A stretch of DNA of 64,000 bases, from NCBI RefSeq assembly GCF_000010525.1, contig NC_009937.1, forward strand, positions 1,431,501-1,495,500, read 5' to 3'. A model generated the notes under the pieces. It was not told the origin of the DNA. It saw nothing but the letters and a program-made list of their open reading frames with translations, and searched no databases. A program made the translations under genes and the position numbers. This document shows, piece by piece, positions 37,626 through 47,712 of the stretch. Position 1 is the first letter of the stretch. Each line of letters opens with the position of its first letter. This DNA is from Azorhizobium caulinodans ORS 571. Its GTDB lineage: Bacteria > Pseudomonadota > Alphaproteobacteria > Rhizobiales > Xanthobacteraceae.

Positions 37626-38490
37626 AGGCTTTGACCTTGGCGCTCGGCTGCGGCAGGGCCCGCAGGGCATAAACGCCCGACGGCCCTTGGTTCCAGGGCT
37701 CGTCGCCTGACAGCAGGCGGATCAATTTTCCGGCCTTCACGTCCGGTCCGACGACCCAACTCGACAGGAATGCGATCCCGAGCCCGGCCTCTGCCGCGGC
37801 GCGCTGCGCTTCGAAATCATCGGAACGGAGCGCCACGGTGCCGTTTCCGCCAAAGCCGGCGGGGCAGCCAAGTACATCGCGCCATCCCAGGAGATCAGCG
37901 CCGTGAAGCTTGTCGATCAGCCGATGCGATGAGAGATCCGCCGCGCTTGTGGGCGTGCCTGCCCGTGCCAGATACGCGGGGCTGGCGACCAGCAGGCGCG
38001 CGAGCGGTGCAAGCTTGGTCGCGATCAGCGTGCTGTCGGTCAGTGCGCCCATTCGGATGACGACGTCGAGACGCTCCGCCACGGGGTCGGCCAGCCGCTC
38101 CGTCAGGTCCAGTTCGACCAGCAGGGCGGGATGTTTGGCCTGCAGGCCCACCACAACGGGAAGCACGTAGCGTTTTCCGAAGGTGGGGAAGCAGGCGATG
38201 CGCAGAGTGCCTGTGACCGAGCCCTCGAAGGCTGCGATCTCCGCGTGGGTATCCGCGAGGTCATCGAGATGGCGCACGGCCCGCTCGTGCAGCCTCTGGC
38301 CGGCGTCAGTGAGCGTGAGCGCGCGCGTCGACCGGATGAACAGGGAAACGCCAAGATCCCGCTCCAGGGCGTCGATCTGGCGGACGATGGCCGACGGCGT
38401 CACTGCACGCCGGCGCGCGGCACCGGAGAAGCTTCCCGCGCGCACCACATCCACAAAGGTAGCCAGATATTCGGCGAAATGGGGTCTCAT
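37573..38490 (-). CDS. LysR-family transcriptional regulator
   Basis: 305 residues. Helix-turn-helix: EYLATFVDVVRAGSFSGAARRRAVTPSAIVRQIDALERDLGVSLFIRSTRALTLTDAG; effector domain of the DsdC/CrgA-like type (LRIACFPTFGKRYVLPVVVGLQAKHP; AEAGLGIAFLSSWVVGPD). The last residues overlap the truncated gene on the other strand. It is divergent from a gene pair encoding an SRPBCC-like protein and a quinone oxidoreductase, its likely target; inducer unknown. Confidence 0.92.
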   Translation of the reverse strand: MRPHFAEYLATFVDVVRAGSFSGAARRRAVTPSAIVRQIDALERDLGVSLFIRSTRALTLTDAGQRLHERAVRHLDDLADTHAEIAAFEGSVTGTLRIACFPTFGKRYVLPVVVGLQAKHPALLVELDLTERLADPVAERLDVVIRMGALTDSTLIATKLAPLARLLVASPAYLARAGTPTSAADLSSHRLIDKLHGADLLGWRDVLGCPAGFGGNGTVALRSDDFEAQRAAAEAGLGIAFLSSWVVGPDVKAGKLIRLLSGDEPWNQGPSGVYALRALPQPSAKVKAFIEGLRKTIGSPPVWEP

Positions 38491-38775
38491 CTTTGCGATC
38501 CAGGCAAAGCCGTTTGCCGAACCCTATGACTTATCGGAGGTTCTGGACACCCGCATATTTGCTGTGCCGACACCGCGCGCCCCACCGCAACCGAGCCGCA
38601 GAGGGCCCGCGGGCCGCGTTCCAACTGGCAAGCGACGAGGGTGATCATGGGCATCTCGAAATAATGCCGTCTCCACCTCGCGTACCAGAGTTATGGGCGA
38701 GGTCTGAATGCACCTTGTTCTGGCCTGCTGGAGCGCAAAAAAATCTGCGCTATTTGAAGTTAAAAGGATGAAATC
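38491..38775. other. Divergent intergenic region, no gene supported
   Basis: The 285 bases between the LysR gene and the SRPBCC-like gene hold an A-rich inverted repeat AGCGC...GCGCT around 38730-38750 and a clear ribosome site AAAAGGA before the ATG at 38776. I see no further coding frame. Confidence 0.5.
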
Positions 38776-39324
38776 ATGAAGGTCCTCACCGACAAAATTC
38801 TATCGGAATCGGCGTACTCTGCGGAGATCGACGTTCCCTTCGAGAAGGTTGATATCGCCGATTGGCTGTTCACCCTGCCCGAGGCGGAGTATCTGCGCTG
38901 CTGTCCCCCCGATCACATCGGCTCCGGCGTCACCACGAAGGACGATGGCCGTCGCATGGTGATCAACGTGGAGATGATCGGCACCGGGCTCGTCATCCAG
39001 CACTACGTCGCCGAAGAAGCGACGCCTGCCTACTGCCGGATGAACTCGATCTCCGACGTGTTCACGCCCGTCGGGCGCACGCAGGTCAACGTGATCTGGG
39101 AACTCATCGCCGAGGCGATCGAGGGCGGGCGCACCCGCTACACCAACCGCGTCACCTCGCATCCGACCGACGTGTTCATGGACTTCCTCGCAGCCCACAA
39201 GCAGAGCTTCGAGCAGGCGGCGATCGCCCGCCAGGAAGCAGGCGGCGATCACAACCGGCGGGAAACGCCGCTTTTCGCCGCGAGCATCGGCCGACGCGCC
39301 ATGGCAAAGGCAGCCGCCAAGTGA
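38776..39324 (+). CDS. SRPBCC-like protein, unknown function
   Basis: 182 residues, soluble. The pattern of an N-terminal strand (YSAEIDVPFEKVDIADWLFTLPEAEYLRC), middle strands (RRMVINVEMIGTGLVIQHYVAE; FTPVGRTQVNVIWELIAEAIEGGRTRYTNRVTSHPT) and a long C-terminal helix (FMDFLAAHKQSFEQAAIARQ) suggests a START/SRPBCC helix-grip fold that binds a hydrophobic ligand. That assignment is tentative. Its stop overlaps the GTG of the oxidoreductase gene, so they are coupled. Confidence 0.75.
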   Translation: MKVLTDKILSESAYSAEIDVPFEKVDIADWLFTLPEAEYLRCCPPDHIGSGVTTKDDGRRMVINVEMIGTGLVIQHYVAEEATPAYCRMNSISDVFTPVGRTQVNVIWELIAEAIEGGRTRYTNRVTSHPTDVFMDFLAAHKQSFEQAAIARQEAGGDHNRRETPLFAASIGRRAMAKAAAK

Positions 39325-40307
39325 AGGCTGTTATCTATGATGCCTTTGGTCCGGCGGATGTTCTCCGCCTGGCCGAGGTGCCGATGCCCGAGGTGCGCCC
39401 GCGCGATCTTCTGGTCAAGGTGCACGCGGCCGGCGTCAATCGCGCCGATCTGCTGCAGCGGCAGGGCTATTACGGACGTCAGAGTTATGGCGAGAGCGAT
39501 CTGCTCGGATTGGAGGTGGCCGGCGAAGTCGTGGCGGTAGGCCATGAGGTCACCGACATCGAGCCGGGTGAGCCTGTGATGGCGATCGTCGGTGGAGGCG
39601 CCTACGCCGAATTCGCCCGCGTGGACCGGGGATTGGCGGTGCGCATTCCGCCTGCGCTCGACTTTACGGGTGCCGCGGCGGTGATGGAATCCTTCGTCAC
39701 TGCCTGGGAGGCCGCTGTGCATCTGGGCGGGACCGGCGCCGTGACGACGGTGCTCGTCCACGCAGCCGCCGGCGGTGTCGGTTCCGCCGGCGTCGAGATC
39801 GCTCATTCTCTCGGCGCCCGTGTCTTCGCGACGGCCAATGCCCAGCGCCGCACGGACATTCTGAACCTCGGCGCGGAATGCGTGTTCGACTACCGGTCCG
39901 AGGATTTTGAACAGGGCGTGCGGGCGGCGACCCAAGGACAAGGGGTGGATGTGATCATCGACTTCGTCGGCGGCGATTATCTCGCCCGCAACCTCCGCAG
40001 TCTCGCGCTAGGCGGCCGTCTTGTTCAGGTGGGGCTGCTGGGCGGGAAGGACACGGCGGAGCTTCCGCTCTCCGTCCTGCTGCATAACCATCTGCGCATT
40101 ATCGGCACCGTCATGAAATCGCGTGACGCGGAGGAAAAGCGAGCCATGGTCCGGCGCTTCGCGGAAAACGCGCTGCCGATGTTTACGGATGGCCGGCTGA
40201 AGCCTTTGGTCGGCGAGGTATTTCCGCTGTCCGAAGCCGCCAATGCACATCGCTGCATGGAAGCGGGCGGTGGATTCGGAAAGATCGTATTGAAGGTCTC
40301 ACCTTAA
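39321..40307 (+). CDS. NADPH:quinone oxidoreductase-like (zinc-independent MDR family)
   Basis: 328 residues from a GTG that overlaps the upstream stop (GTGA). GroES-like domain MKAVIYDAFGPADVLRLAEVPMPEVRPRDLLVKVHAAGVNRADLLQRQGYYG, then a Rossmann fold with VLVHAAAGGVGSAGVEIAHSLGARVFATA and DVIIDFVGGDYLARNLRSLALGGRLVQVGLLGG. It lacks the zinc ligands of alcohol dehydrogenases, which fits quinone/enone reductases. Probably under the divergent LysR regulator. Confidence 0.92.
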   Translation: MKAVIYDAFGPADVLRLAEVPMPEVRPRDLLVKVHAAGVNRADLLQRQGYYGRQSYGESDLLGLEVAGEVVAVGHEVTDIEPGEPVMAIVGGGAYAEFARVDRGLAVRIPPALDFTGAAAVMESFVTAWEAAVHLGGTGAVTTVLVHAAAGGVGSAGVEIAHSLGARVFATANAQRRTDILNLGAECVFDYRSEDFEQGVRAATQGQGVDVIIDFVGGDYLARNLRSLALGGRLVQVGLLGGKDTAELPLSVLLHNHLRIIGTVMKSRDAEEKRAMVRRFAENALPMFTDGRLKPLVGEVFPLSEAANAHRCMEAGGGFGKIVLKVSP

Positions 40308-40605
40308 CCCGCCTGCATCGCAGCGCCCTGCGACGCGCGACCCGCTCGGGCAGACGGGCAGATAGGTCATCGCCCGCTTTCCGGGGTGAGCGCCTGCGCC
40401 CGGCGCGCGGGCGGGCTTCGTCGTTCCCCAGTCGTGGCTGCGGTGATCTCGCACCATGCGGCTGTCCGCGGCGCGCCAGATCCTAAAGCCGCTGATCCGC
40501 CCCCGTGCGTTGAAAGCCGGGAGTGTCGCTTTCGGCCTCGCCTTGGCGGCGGATCGGGTGGGCCCTGATCCGCCTCAGTTTCCGCAGGCCGGCGTTAATG
40601 AGCAA
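40308..40605. other. Intergenic, nothing supported
   Basis: 298 GC-rich bases between the convergent oxidoreductase and AraC genes. Several short frames exist on both strands but none shows a ribosome site or a recognisable domain. Confidence 0.5.
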
Positions 40606-41559
40606 TCAGAAATTGCCTTCGCCGGATCTCACGCCGGCTGGCGTTGCGAGGTGCCTTGGAAGCATGTTTCTCGCCCACGTCCGTGGAGGCGTGCCCACCT
40701 CCCTTGAGAAAATACGGGTGAGGTGACTCTGGTCCGCGAAGCCACAGGAGAGCGCGACTTCCACGAGTGAAAGCCTGCCCTCAGAAATCAGCTGCTTCGC
40801 CGCCTCCACGCGCATCTTGAGAAGCCAGCGATGAGGTGTCATGCCGGTGGATGCTGCGAATTGCCGAGTGAAATAGCTCGGTGTCAGGCCGCAGTCGGCC
40901 GCGATCTCCGCGATGGTCAGGTTCCCGCTCAGGCGGCTCGCGATCAGGTCCTTGGCGCGTTTCAGGCGCCATGGCACCAGGCCTTGCGGGCCGGGTCTTG
41001 TCTCCAGAGCAACGCCATAGGTGTTCGCGAGATATGTGCAGAGCGCAACCATCATTTGATCGAGAAACAGATGACTGGATTCCGCGGGGCGCTCCAATGC
41101 AGGAATCATCGCCATTCCCAGATGCATCAGCGTCTGGTCGAAGAAGCCGTGGCCACTGACGAAATTGAGATCGCTAATAGCCGGACGGCCTGACGCCACA
41201 CAGAGCGCATCGAAATAGCGGTGGGGGATGTGAAAATGGATGGTGTCGAACGGGTCCTCCAGTCGAGCTTCGACCTTGTGGCGCAGGTCGAAAAGCACGC
41301 TGTTATTGCGCTTGAGATCGATCTGCGGCGTGTTGCGACCATCGAGCCAGAGGTCGCCACGCTGATAATCGATCAGCTCGAGCGAAAGCGCATAGCCGTC
41401 CTGTGCCGGCACCGGATCCACGAAGCCGAAATTCGGTCCTCCTGTTATCCGCGCAACCGACAGGCCGACGTCGGAATGGCCAGGAGCCGAGATCTGGGAG
41501 GCTGAGCAGATCCCCCTCCAGTGGTCATCGAGCCGCTTCCCATAGTTGGCCAGTTCCAT
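40606..41559 (-). CDS. AraC-family transcriptional regulator
   Basis: 317 residues. The N-terminal sensor domain (DGYALSLELIDYQRGDLWLDGR; PFDTIHFHIPHRYFDALC) is of the type fused to AraC helix-turn-helix domains next to aldehyde/SDR genes. The C-terminal DNA-binding pair is intact: LTIAEIAADCGLTPSYFTRQFAASTGMTPHRWLLKMRVEAAKQLI and LVEVALSCGFADQSHLTRIFSREVGTPPRTWARN. The nearest other-strand genes are over 300 bases away, so its target is unclear. Confidence 0.92.
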   Translation of the reverse strand: MELANYGKRLDDHWRGICSASQISAPGHSDVGLSVARITGGPNFGFVDPVPAQDGYALSLELIDYQRGDLWLDGRNTPQIDLKRNNSVLFDLRHKVEARLEDPFDTIHFHIPHRYFDALCVASGRPAISDLNFVSGHGFFDQTLMHLGMAMIPALERPAESSHLFLDQMMVALCTYLANTYGVALETRPGPQGLVPWRLKRAKDLIASRLSGNLTIAEIAADCGLTPSYFTRQFAASTGMTPHRWLLKMRVEAAKQLISEGRLSLVEVALSCGFADQSHLTRIFSREVGTPPRTWARNMLPRHLATPAGVRSGEGNF

Positions 41560-41895
41560 TTCGATCCTTGGTGTTCAAAACGTACATGGCTCAAATTCGA
41601 CGGTATCATTTGATGTCCTGTACTGCCCAACTTTACACGAGCGCCTTTATGTCCAAAAGGACAAACAGGGTAGGCACGGGGGCGGCTCTCGGTACGCACC
41701 GTGTTGTGATTGCTGGAACTACGTCTTTTCTGCATTGGGTTGCTCGAGGGCTGCCATCTCCATCCGGGGGCGGCTCACGCCGGCGATATGAACGCGAGCG
41801 ATGTCATCACGATGGGCTGGAAGCGCAGTTCGCAGGCCTCCAAGACATCGCGAATGATCCTCATCATGGGTGACTCTGGAGTGCTGTCCTTGCGG
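41560..41895. other. Intergenic, no gene supported
   Basis: 336 bases between the AraC start and the SDR stop. The AT content rises at 41575-41650 just upstream of the AraC gene, consistent with its promoter. An 81-codon plus-strand frame (41546-41791) has no ribosome site or family resemblance. Confidence 0.45.
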
Positions 41896-42633
41896 TCAGC
41901 ACATGCCGCCGTTGGCGCGCACGATTTGGCCGTTGATCCAGCCACTTTCCGAACCGGCGAGGAAGGCGACGACCCGCGCAATGTCTTCCGGCTGGCCCAG
42001 GCGTTCGAGCGGGTTCATTTTGGCCATCCGGTCGATCAACTCCTGAGTCTTGCCTTCGAGAAACAGGTCGGTGGCGACAGGGCCCGGCGCCACGGCATTC
42101 ACCGTGACCCCGCGCCCGCGCATTTCCTGCGCGAGAACCTGGGTCAGGCCTTCGACGGCCGCTTTCGTTGCGATGTAAGGCCCGTAAGACGGCAAGCGCA
42201 TGCCGATGACGCTCGAGGAGACGTTGATGATCCGCCCACCGTCTCGCACGCGCTTGGCGGCCTCCCGGCAGACGTTGAACGTGCCGTTAAGATTGATGGC
42301 GACCAGCTGGCCGAAGTCCTGGTCGCTGAATTGGGCGATGGGTGCCAGCTTCATGATGCCGGCGTTGTTGACGACCACGTCAATCCCGCCGAATGCCTTG
42401 TCGGCTGCGTCGAACATGGCCTCGACAGCACCGCTGTCCGCCACGTCGGCCTGCGCGGCGATCGCCTCCCCGCCCGCCTGGGCGATCCGGTTCACCACGT
42501 CCTGTGCGGCGGCCGCGTTGCCGGCATAGTTGACCACGGTCCTGAAGCCGTCTGCCGCAAGCCGCAGGGCCAGAAGGGCTCCGATGCCGCGAGATGCGCC
42601 TGTGACCAGAGCGTTTTTACCGTGACTGCTCAT
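41896..42633 (-). CDS. Short-chain dehydrogenase/reductase (3-oxoacyl-reductase-like)
   Basis: 245 residues from the ATG at 42633. NAD(P) motif TGASRGIGALLALRL, NNAG at VVVNNAGIMKLAPIAQFSDQDF, catalytic Ser in INVSSSVIGMRLPSYGPYIATKAAVEGL with YxxxK, and end GWINGQIVRANGGMC. It is divergent from a LysR gene across 104 bases, a common arrangement in which LysR controls the SDR. Substrate unknown. Confidence 0.92.
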   Translation of the reverse strand: MSSHGKNALVTGASRGIGALLALRLAADGFRTVVNYAGNAAAAQDVVNRIAQAGGEAIAAQADVADSGAVEAMFDAADKAFGGIDVVVNNAGIMKLAPIAQFSDQDFGQLVAINLNGTFNVCREAAKRVRDGGRIINVSSSVIGMRLPSYGPYIATKAAVEGLTQVLAQEMRGRGVTVNAVAPGPVATDLFLEGKTQELIDRMAKMNPLERLGQPEDIARVVAFLAGSESGWINGQIVRANGGMC

Positions 42634-42737
42634 GTGAGTGCCCTTTCCAACGAATGGCTCGATGGCAGGAGTACCCCTCTTGTCACCCGCATAAAAATGC
42701 ATACTGATCAGGGAAAGAATGACTGAAAGTATGGCTC

Positions 42738-43640
42738 GTGGCCTTCGATAGTCGCTTGTTGAATGGGATCGGCGTGGTTTCGGCCGTTGTTGAAGCTGGC
42801 AGCTTCGCGCGCGCGGGCGAAGCGCTGGGGCTGACGCAACCCGCCGTCAGCCGCGCCGTAGCCCGTCTGGAACAGCGGATCGGCATTCGGATCTTCAATC
42901 GGACGGCGCGGTCCATTTCGCTGACCGACGAAGGCCGGCGGTATTACGAGGCGGTTGCGCCTCTCATTGCAGGCATTGAAGACGCCACCCTGAGCGCCGG
43001 CCGCGCCAAGGCGCTGGTTCGCGGGCGGCTGAGGGTGAATGTGGACGGCGCCTTTGGGCATTTCGTGCTCACGCGACGGCTCGGCGCGTTCCTGGACCAG
43101 TATCCGGATCTGGCGGTCGACGTGGCAGTGCGCGACGCTATGGGCGATCTCGTCGGGGATGGTTTCGATGTCGCCGTCCGTTTCGGGTATCCGGAGCCCT
43201 CCAACCTCAGAGCGGAGCTTTTGCTGGAGACGCGCGTGCTGACGTGCGCGTCCGCAAGCTATATCGCCCGTTACGGAGCGCCGTCTCACCCGCGAGATCT
43301 GGTGAATGGCCACCAGTGCGTTCTTCTGCGCGATCCCTCGACGGGACGTCCATACGAATGGGAGTTCAGCCGGGGAGGCGAGACCATCCCGTTCCAGGCA
43401 AGCGGGCGCCTCATGGTCCATGACACCGGCTCGCTGATCGGCGGGTGCCTCGGCGGCATCGGGATGGCGCAACTGCTCGAGCTCTATGCAGAGAACTTGC
43501 TCGGGGAGGGAAAACTCGTGCAGATGCTGCCCGAGTGGTCGGACGAAACCTTTCCCCTCTACGCCTATCATCGTGCGTCCAACCTCGTGTCTGCCAAGGT
43601 CAGCGCGTTTCTCTCCTTCGTGCGGCAGATCACGAGGTAA
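42738..43640 (+). CDS. LysR-family transcriptional regulator
   Basis: 300 residues from a GTG at 42738; no ATG is available in frame. DNA-binding region: LLNGIGVVSAVVEAGSFARAGEALGLTQPAVSRAVARLEQRIGIRIFNRTARSISLTDEG. Effector domain: GRLRVNVDGAFGHFVLTRRLGAFLDQYPDLAVDVAVRD, ending VSAKVSAFLSFVRQ. The gap to the divergent SDR gene contains GCAT-AAAA-ATGC (about 42689-42702), a short inverted repeat that may be part of its site. Confidence 0.92.
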   Translation: MAFDSRLLNGIGVVSAVVEAGSFARAGEALGLTQPAVSRAVARLEQRIGIRIFNRTARSISLTDEGRRYYEAVAPLIAGIEDATLSAGRAKALVRGRLRVNVDGAFGHFVLTRRLGAFLDQYPDLAVDVAVRDAMGDLVGDGFDVAVRFGYPEPSNLRAELLLETRVLTCASASYIARYGAPSHPRDLVNGHQCVLLRDPSTGRPYEWEFSRGGETIPFQASGRLMVHDTGSLIGGCLGGIGMAQLLELYAENLLGEGKLVQMLPEWSDETFPLYAYHRASNLVSAKVSAFLSFVRQITR

Positions 43641-43797
43641 TCCGCCAACGTGCGCAACGCGAGCAGGGCGGCGGCGCGGAACGTTTGCCCATGCGCTGCC
43701 CTGGACGGCCCGCAGGCGCCGAGGCGATAGCCGGCCGTGGGCGTGATTGCCGCCGCCGGCCCTCGCGGGCAATCCGGCAGGGGATCGGCCGGCGGGG

Positions 43798-45891
43798 TCA
43801 GGCGGCCCGGATCGTGCCGAGGAAGCGTCGCATCTGGGTTTCCAGGTGCGATGCCTGTTCGGAGAGGGTGGCTGACGCGGACAGCACCTCTGAGGCCGCC
43901 GTGCCCGTCTGGTCGGCGGTGCGGGCGACGTCCGCGATATGGCTGGTCACCGTGTTGGTGCCCGTGGCGGCCTGATCGACGTTGCGGACGATCTCCTTGG
44001 TCGCGACGCCCTGCTGCTCCACGGCGGCGGAAATTCCTGTCGCCACGTCGCTCATCTGGCGGATCTGGTTGCTGACGTTCTCGATCACCTGCACCGCATG
44101 TTCGGTGGTGCGCTGGATGGCGCTGATCTGGGCCTCGATCTCCTCCGTGGCCTTGCCGGTCTGGCTGGCAAGGTCTTTCACCTCGGAGGCCACGACCGCG
44201 AAGCCCTTGCCAGCGTCGCCCGCCCGCGCGGCCTCGATGGTGGCGTTGAGGGCGAGGAGGTTGGTCTTGGAGGCGATGTTGGAGATGAGGCCGATGAAGT
44301 CGCCGATGCGTGAGGCCGCCTGGGCGAGTTCGCGGATCACCTCCCCGGTGCGGGCGGCCTCGGCCACGGCGCTGGCCGAGAGGCTGGCGGACTGCTCCAC
44401 CTGGCGGGAGATTTCATCGACGGACGCTCCCAGTTCCTCCGCCGAGGAGGCCACCATCACCACATTGGTGGACGCCTGTTCGGCCGCCGCAGCCACGGCG
44501 GTCGAGCGCGATGAGGTCTCCTGCGCCGTGGTCGACATGCTGCGCGCAGTCTGGTGGAGCGCGTCCGATGAGGTGGAGACGTTGCGGATGATGCCGCCGA
44601 CCGCCTGCTCGAACTCGTCCGCGAGCGCCTGCATCGCCTGATGCCGCTCGGCCTCCGCGCGCTCGCGGGTCTCGGCATTCTCGCGTTCCAGGTCTGCGTT
44701 GCGGGCCATCTCCTCCCGGAACACCAGCACCGCCTGGGCCATGGCGCCGACCTCGTCGGAACGATCGGTGTCGCTTACCGTCACCGCAAGATCGCCGGCG
44801 GCGAGGCTCTTCATGACCGTGGTCATGCGCTCCAGCGGTCGGGTCACCCGCCGGGTGACGACGACGATCATCGCGATCCCGAACACGGCGGAGAGGAGAA
44901 GCAGCCCGCTCTGGATCAGCAGGGAGCGGAAGGCATCCGCCTGCCGGTTCTGCGCATGTTGCTCGGCAAGGTCGAGGGCGGTCTGCGCCACGGCCTGGAA
45001 ATAGGCGAGCTTGGACACGGCCAGCGGCGTCCATTCCTCAGCGGTGATGCCGGGCGGCGTCCCCGCCATGAGCGCCTTGAGGGTGTTCAGGCGCAGGTCC
45101 ATGAAGGTGGGGCTGAAGAACTCCCGCTTGGCGGCCTCGATCCGGCTGCTCAGTTGGTCCGGCAGCGGCATGCTGGCTGCGAACTCGACGAGGACAGCCC
45201 AGGTGCTGTCGATCTGGCTGGTGAGGGTGGCATAGCGTTGCAGGGGCTCCTTCACCAGCGGCTGCCCGGCCAGCGGATTGGACACCAGCAGCGCCGTGTC
45301 GCCCGCCGCGTTCCGCGTGGTCCAGGCCAGCTGCTTGATCTGGAACAACTGGTCCACATAGGGATCCTGGAGCTTCACCGACTTGACGAGCTGGGCCGAG
45401 ATGCGGTCGAGCAGCTCCAGCAGTGCTGCGGTTTCCCGGTTGTAGTCAGTCAACAGGGAGGGGCGGCGTTCGGCTTTCGGGCGGGAGAGCGCGGCGGTAG
45501 ATTCCGTGTGAAGGTCCGCCAGGCGGCTGATCGCACCCTGGAGACTTGTCGCCAAATCCTCGTGTCCGGCGAAATCAAGGGTCCGAAGCCCCGCGAGGGT
45601 TGCGTTGAGCGCCGGCATTTCGGCCTTGCGGGAGGTTTCCAGCTGCGGCGTCAGGGTCGCGAAAACCCGATCCGCCGGCAGGTCGCGCAGTGCCGACGCC
45701 CGGTCAAGGCGCAAGTTGTGGAGGGAAGTGAAGACGTCCTGAGAGACGCGGGTTACTGCGGAAATGCGGGCTGCCGTTGCATAGGAGCGGGCGGATTCCC
45801 ACGCTCCACTGGCCAGAACGGTCACCAGACCGAGCGCCAGGAGGGCGATGACCCAGGTGAGCAGAGCCTTGACGGAGAAGCGCTTGAACAT
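43798..45891 (-). CDS. Methyl-accepting chemotaxis protein
   Basis: 697 residues. TM1 is about residues 9-27 (ALLTWVIALLALGLVTVLASGAW). A ~295-residue helical periplasmic region contains LRLDRASALRDLPADRV, reminiscent of nitrate/nitrite-sensing (NIT-like) helical bundles, though this is uncertain. TM2 (LLIQSGLLLLSAVFGIAMIVVV) leads into HAMP (RRVTRPLERMTTVMKSLAAGDLAVTV). The signalling tip is intact: IGDFIGLISNIASKTNLLALNATIEAARAGDAGKGFAVVASEVKDLA. No C-terminal CheR/CheB pentapeptide is seen. The catabolic operon that follows on the same strand suggests sensing of a related organic compound. Confidence 0.93.
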   Translation of the reverse strand: MFKRFSVKALLTWVIALLALGLVTVLASGAWESARSYATAARISAVTRVSQDVFTSLHNLRLDRASALRDLPADRVFATLTPQLETSRKAEMPALNATLAGLRTLDFAGHEDLATSLQGAISRLADLHTESTAALSRPKAERRPSLLTDYNRETAALLELLDRISAQLVKSVKLQDPYVDQLFQIKQLAWTTRNAAGDTALLVSNPLAGQPLVKEPLQRYATLTSQIDSTWAVLVEFAASMPLPDQLSSRIEAAKREFFSPTFMDLRLNTLKALMAGTPPGITAEEWTPLAVSKLAYFQAVAQTALDLAEQHAQNRQADAFRSLLIQSGLLLLSAVFGIAMIVVVTRRVTRPLERMTTVMKSLAAGDLAVTVSDTDRSDEVGAMAQAVLVFREEMARNADLERENAETRERAEAERHQAMQALADEFEQAVGGIIRNVSTSSDALHQTARSMSTTAQETSSRSTAVAAAAEQASTNVVMVASSAEELGASVDEISRQVEQSASLSASAVAEAARTGEVIRELAQAASRIGDFIGLISNIASKTNLLALNATIEAARAGDAGKGFAVVASEVKDLASQTGKATEEIEAQISAIQRTTEHAVQVIENVSNQIRQMSDVATGISAAVEQQGVATKEIVRNVDQAATGTNTVTSHIADVARTADQTGTAASEVLSASATLSEQASHLETQMRRFLGTIRAA

Positions 45892-45998
45892 GCCGATGAT
45901 CCAATCAGAACGATGGCGGCTGAGGGCGAGGCGTGCTGCCGCCTGAGGTGTGCGCTGTGAGCGAATGTTCGAACGGTGACAGTTTGCTTCGATAAAAA

Positions 45999-46901
45999 TC
46001 AGCCTGACAGATTATCATTGCGGGAGGCTGGAAAGCCGAAGAATGTCTCGGGGTTCTCAACCAGCAACCTCTGCTTGAGCGCAGGCGTGATGGCGATGTG
46101 ATCAACGAAATCCACCAGAGTCCCGTCGTCGGGCATGGGGCCGGACAGGTTCACATGCGGCCAGTCGCTGCCCCACAGCGCCCGCTCCGGCGCGTGGTCC
46201 AGCAGGCTGCGCGCGTAGGGGACGACGTCCTCATAGGGGGGCCCGGCATGCGAGAGGCGGTCGGCACCGCTGAGCTTCACCCAGACGCGACCGGTGTCCA
46301 GCAGCCGGAACAGGGCCTCTCGGACCGGCGCGAGATCCTGCCGGATATCCGGGCGGGCCATGTGATCAATTACCACGCGTGTCGGCAGTCCGGAGATGAA
46401 GTCCCGGTAACGCGCGATGTCGGTACCGGTCACGTGGATGGCGACGTGCCAGCCGAGCCCGGCCACGCGCCGGGCAGCAGCGGCCACAGCCTCAAGGTCG
46501 GGTGCCCCGCCGAGGTGGGACAGGAAGCTGAAGCGCACCCCGCAAATGCCTGCCCTGTCGTAGGTTCTGATCTCGGCATCGCTCGTGTCGGGCCTGATCA
46601 GCGCGACGCCGCGATAGCGGGCCGGCTCGCGTTCCAGCGCGTCGAGGAGAGGGCGGTGATCGAAGCCGTGGCCCTGGCTCTGGACGAGGATGGCACGGGA
46701 AATGCCCATCCGCTCGTGCAGCGCGCGCAGGGCCGTTTCCGGGACCTCGGATGGCGTGAAACTGCGGTCATCGGGCAGGGGGAAACGGGCGAACGGGCCG
46801 TAGATGTGGCAATGGGCGTCGCAGGCGCCGGCGGGTGGCCGTCGCGCCGGAAGGCTTGGGTCAGGATTGGGCGGCGGGCAGGGTGTGAGGGGAGCGCTCA
46901 T
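45999..46901 (-). CDS. Amidohydrolase, 2-pyrone-4,6-dicarboxylate lactonase (LigI)-like
   Basis: 300 residues; a GTG at 46910 is an alternative start. Metal-dependent TIM barrel: strand 1 ACDAHCHIYGPFARFP gives the HxH, strand 4 region WHVAIHVTGTD, VVIDHMARPD with the His/Asp, and ALWGSDWPHVN with the catalytic Asp. This layout matches lactonases acting on 2-pyrone-4,6-dicarboxylate and related lactones. Last gene of a six-gene minus-strand operon, one base after the SDR stop. In such a set it would open a lactone ring; the exact substrate is not known. Confidence 0.85.
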   Translation of the reverse strand: MSAPLTPCPPPNPDPSLPARRPPAGACDAHCHIYGPFARFPLPDDRSFTPSEVPETALRALHERMGISRAILVQSQGHGFDHRPLLDALEREPARYRGVALIRPDTSDAEIRTYDRAGICGVRFSFLSHLGGAPDLEAVAAAARRVAGLGWHVAIHVTGTDIARYRDFISGLPTRVVIDHMARPDIRQDLAPVREALFRLLDTGRVWVKLSGADRLSHAGPPYEDVVPYARSLLDHAPERALWGSDWPHVNLSGPMPDDGTLVDFVDHIAITPALKQRLLVENPETFFGFPASRNDNLSG

Positions 46902-46902
46902 G

Positions 46903-47703
<801 letters not shown>

Positions 47704-47712
47704 GGTCTTGCC

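Noticed and set aside
43798-45891. Firm call of a nitrate/nitrite-sensing domain in the chemoreceptor
   Set aside because: Only a short motif resembles NIT domains; the rest of the sensor region is too diverged to decide by eye.
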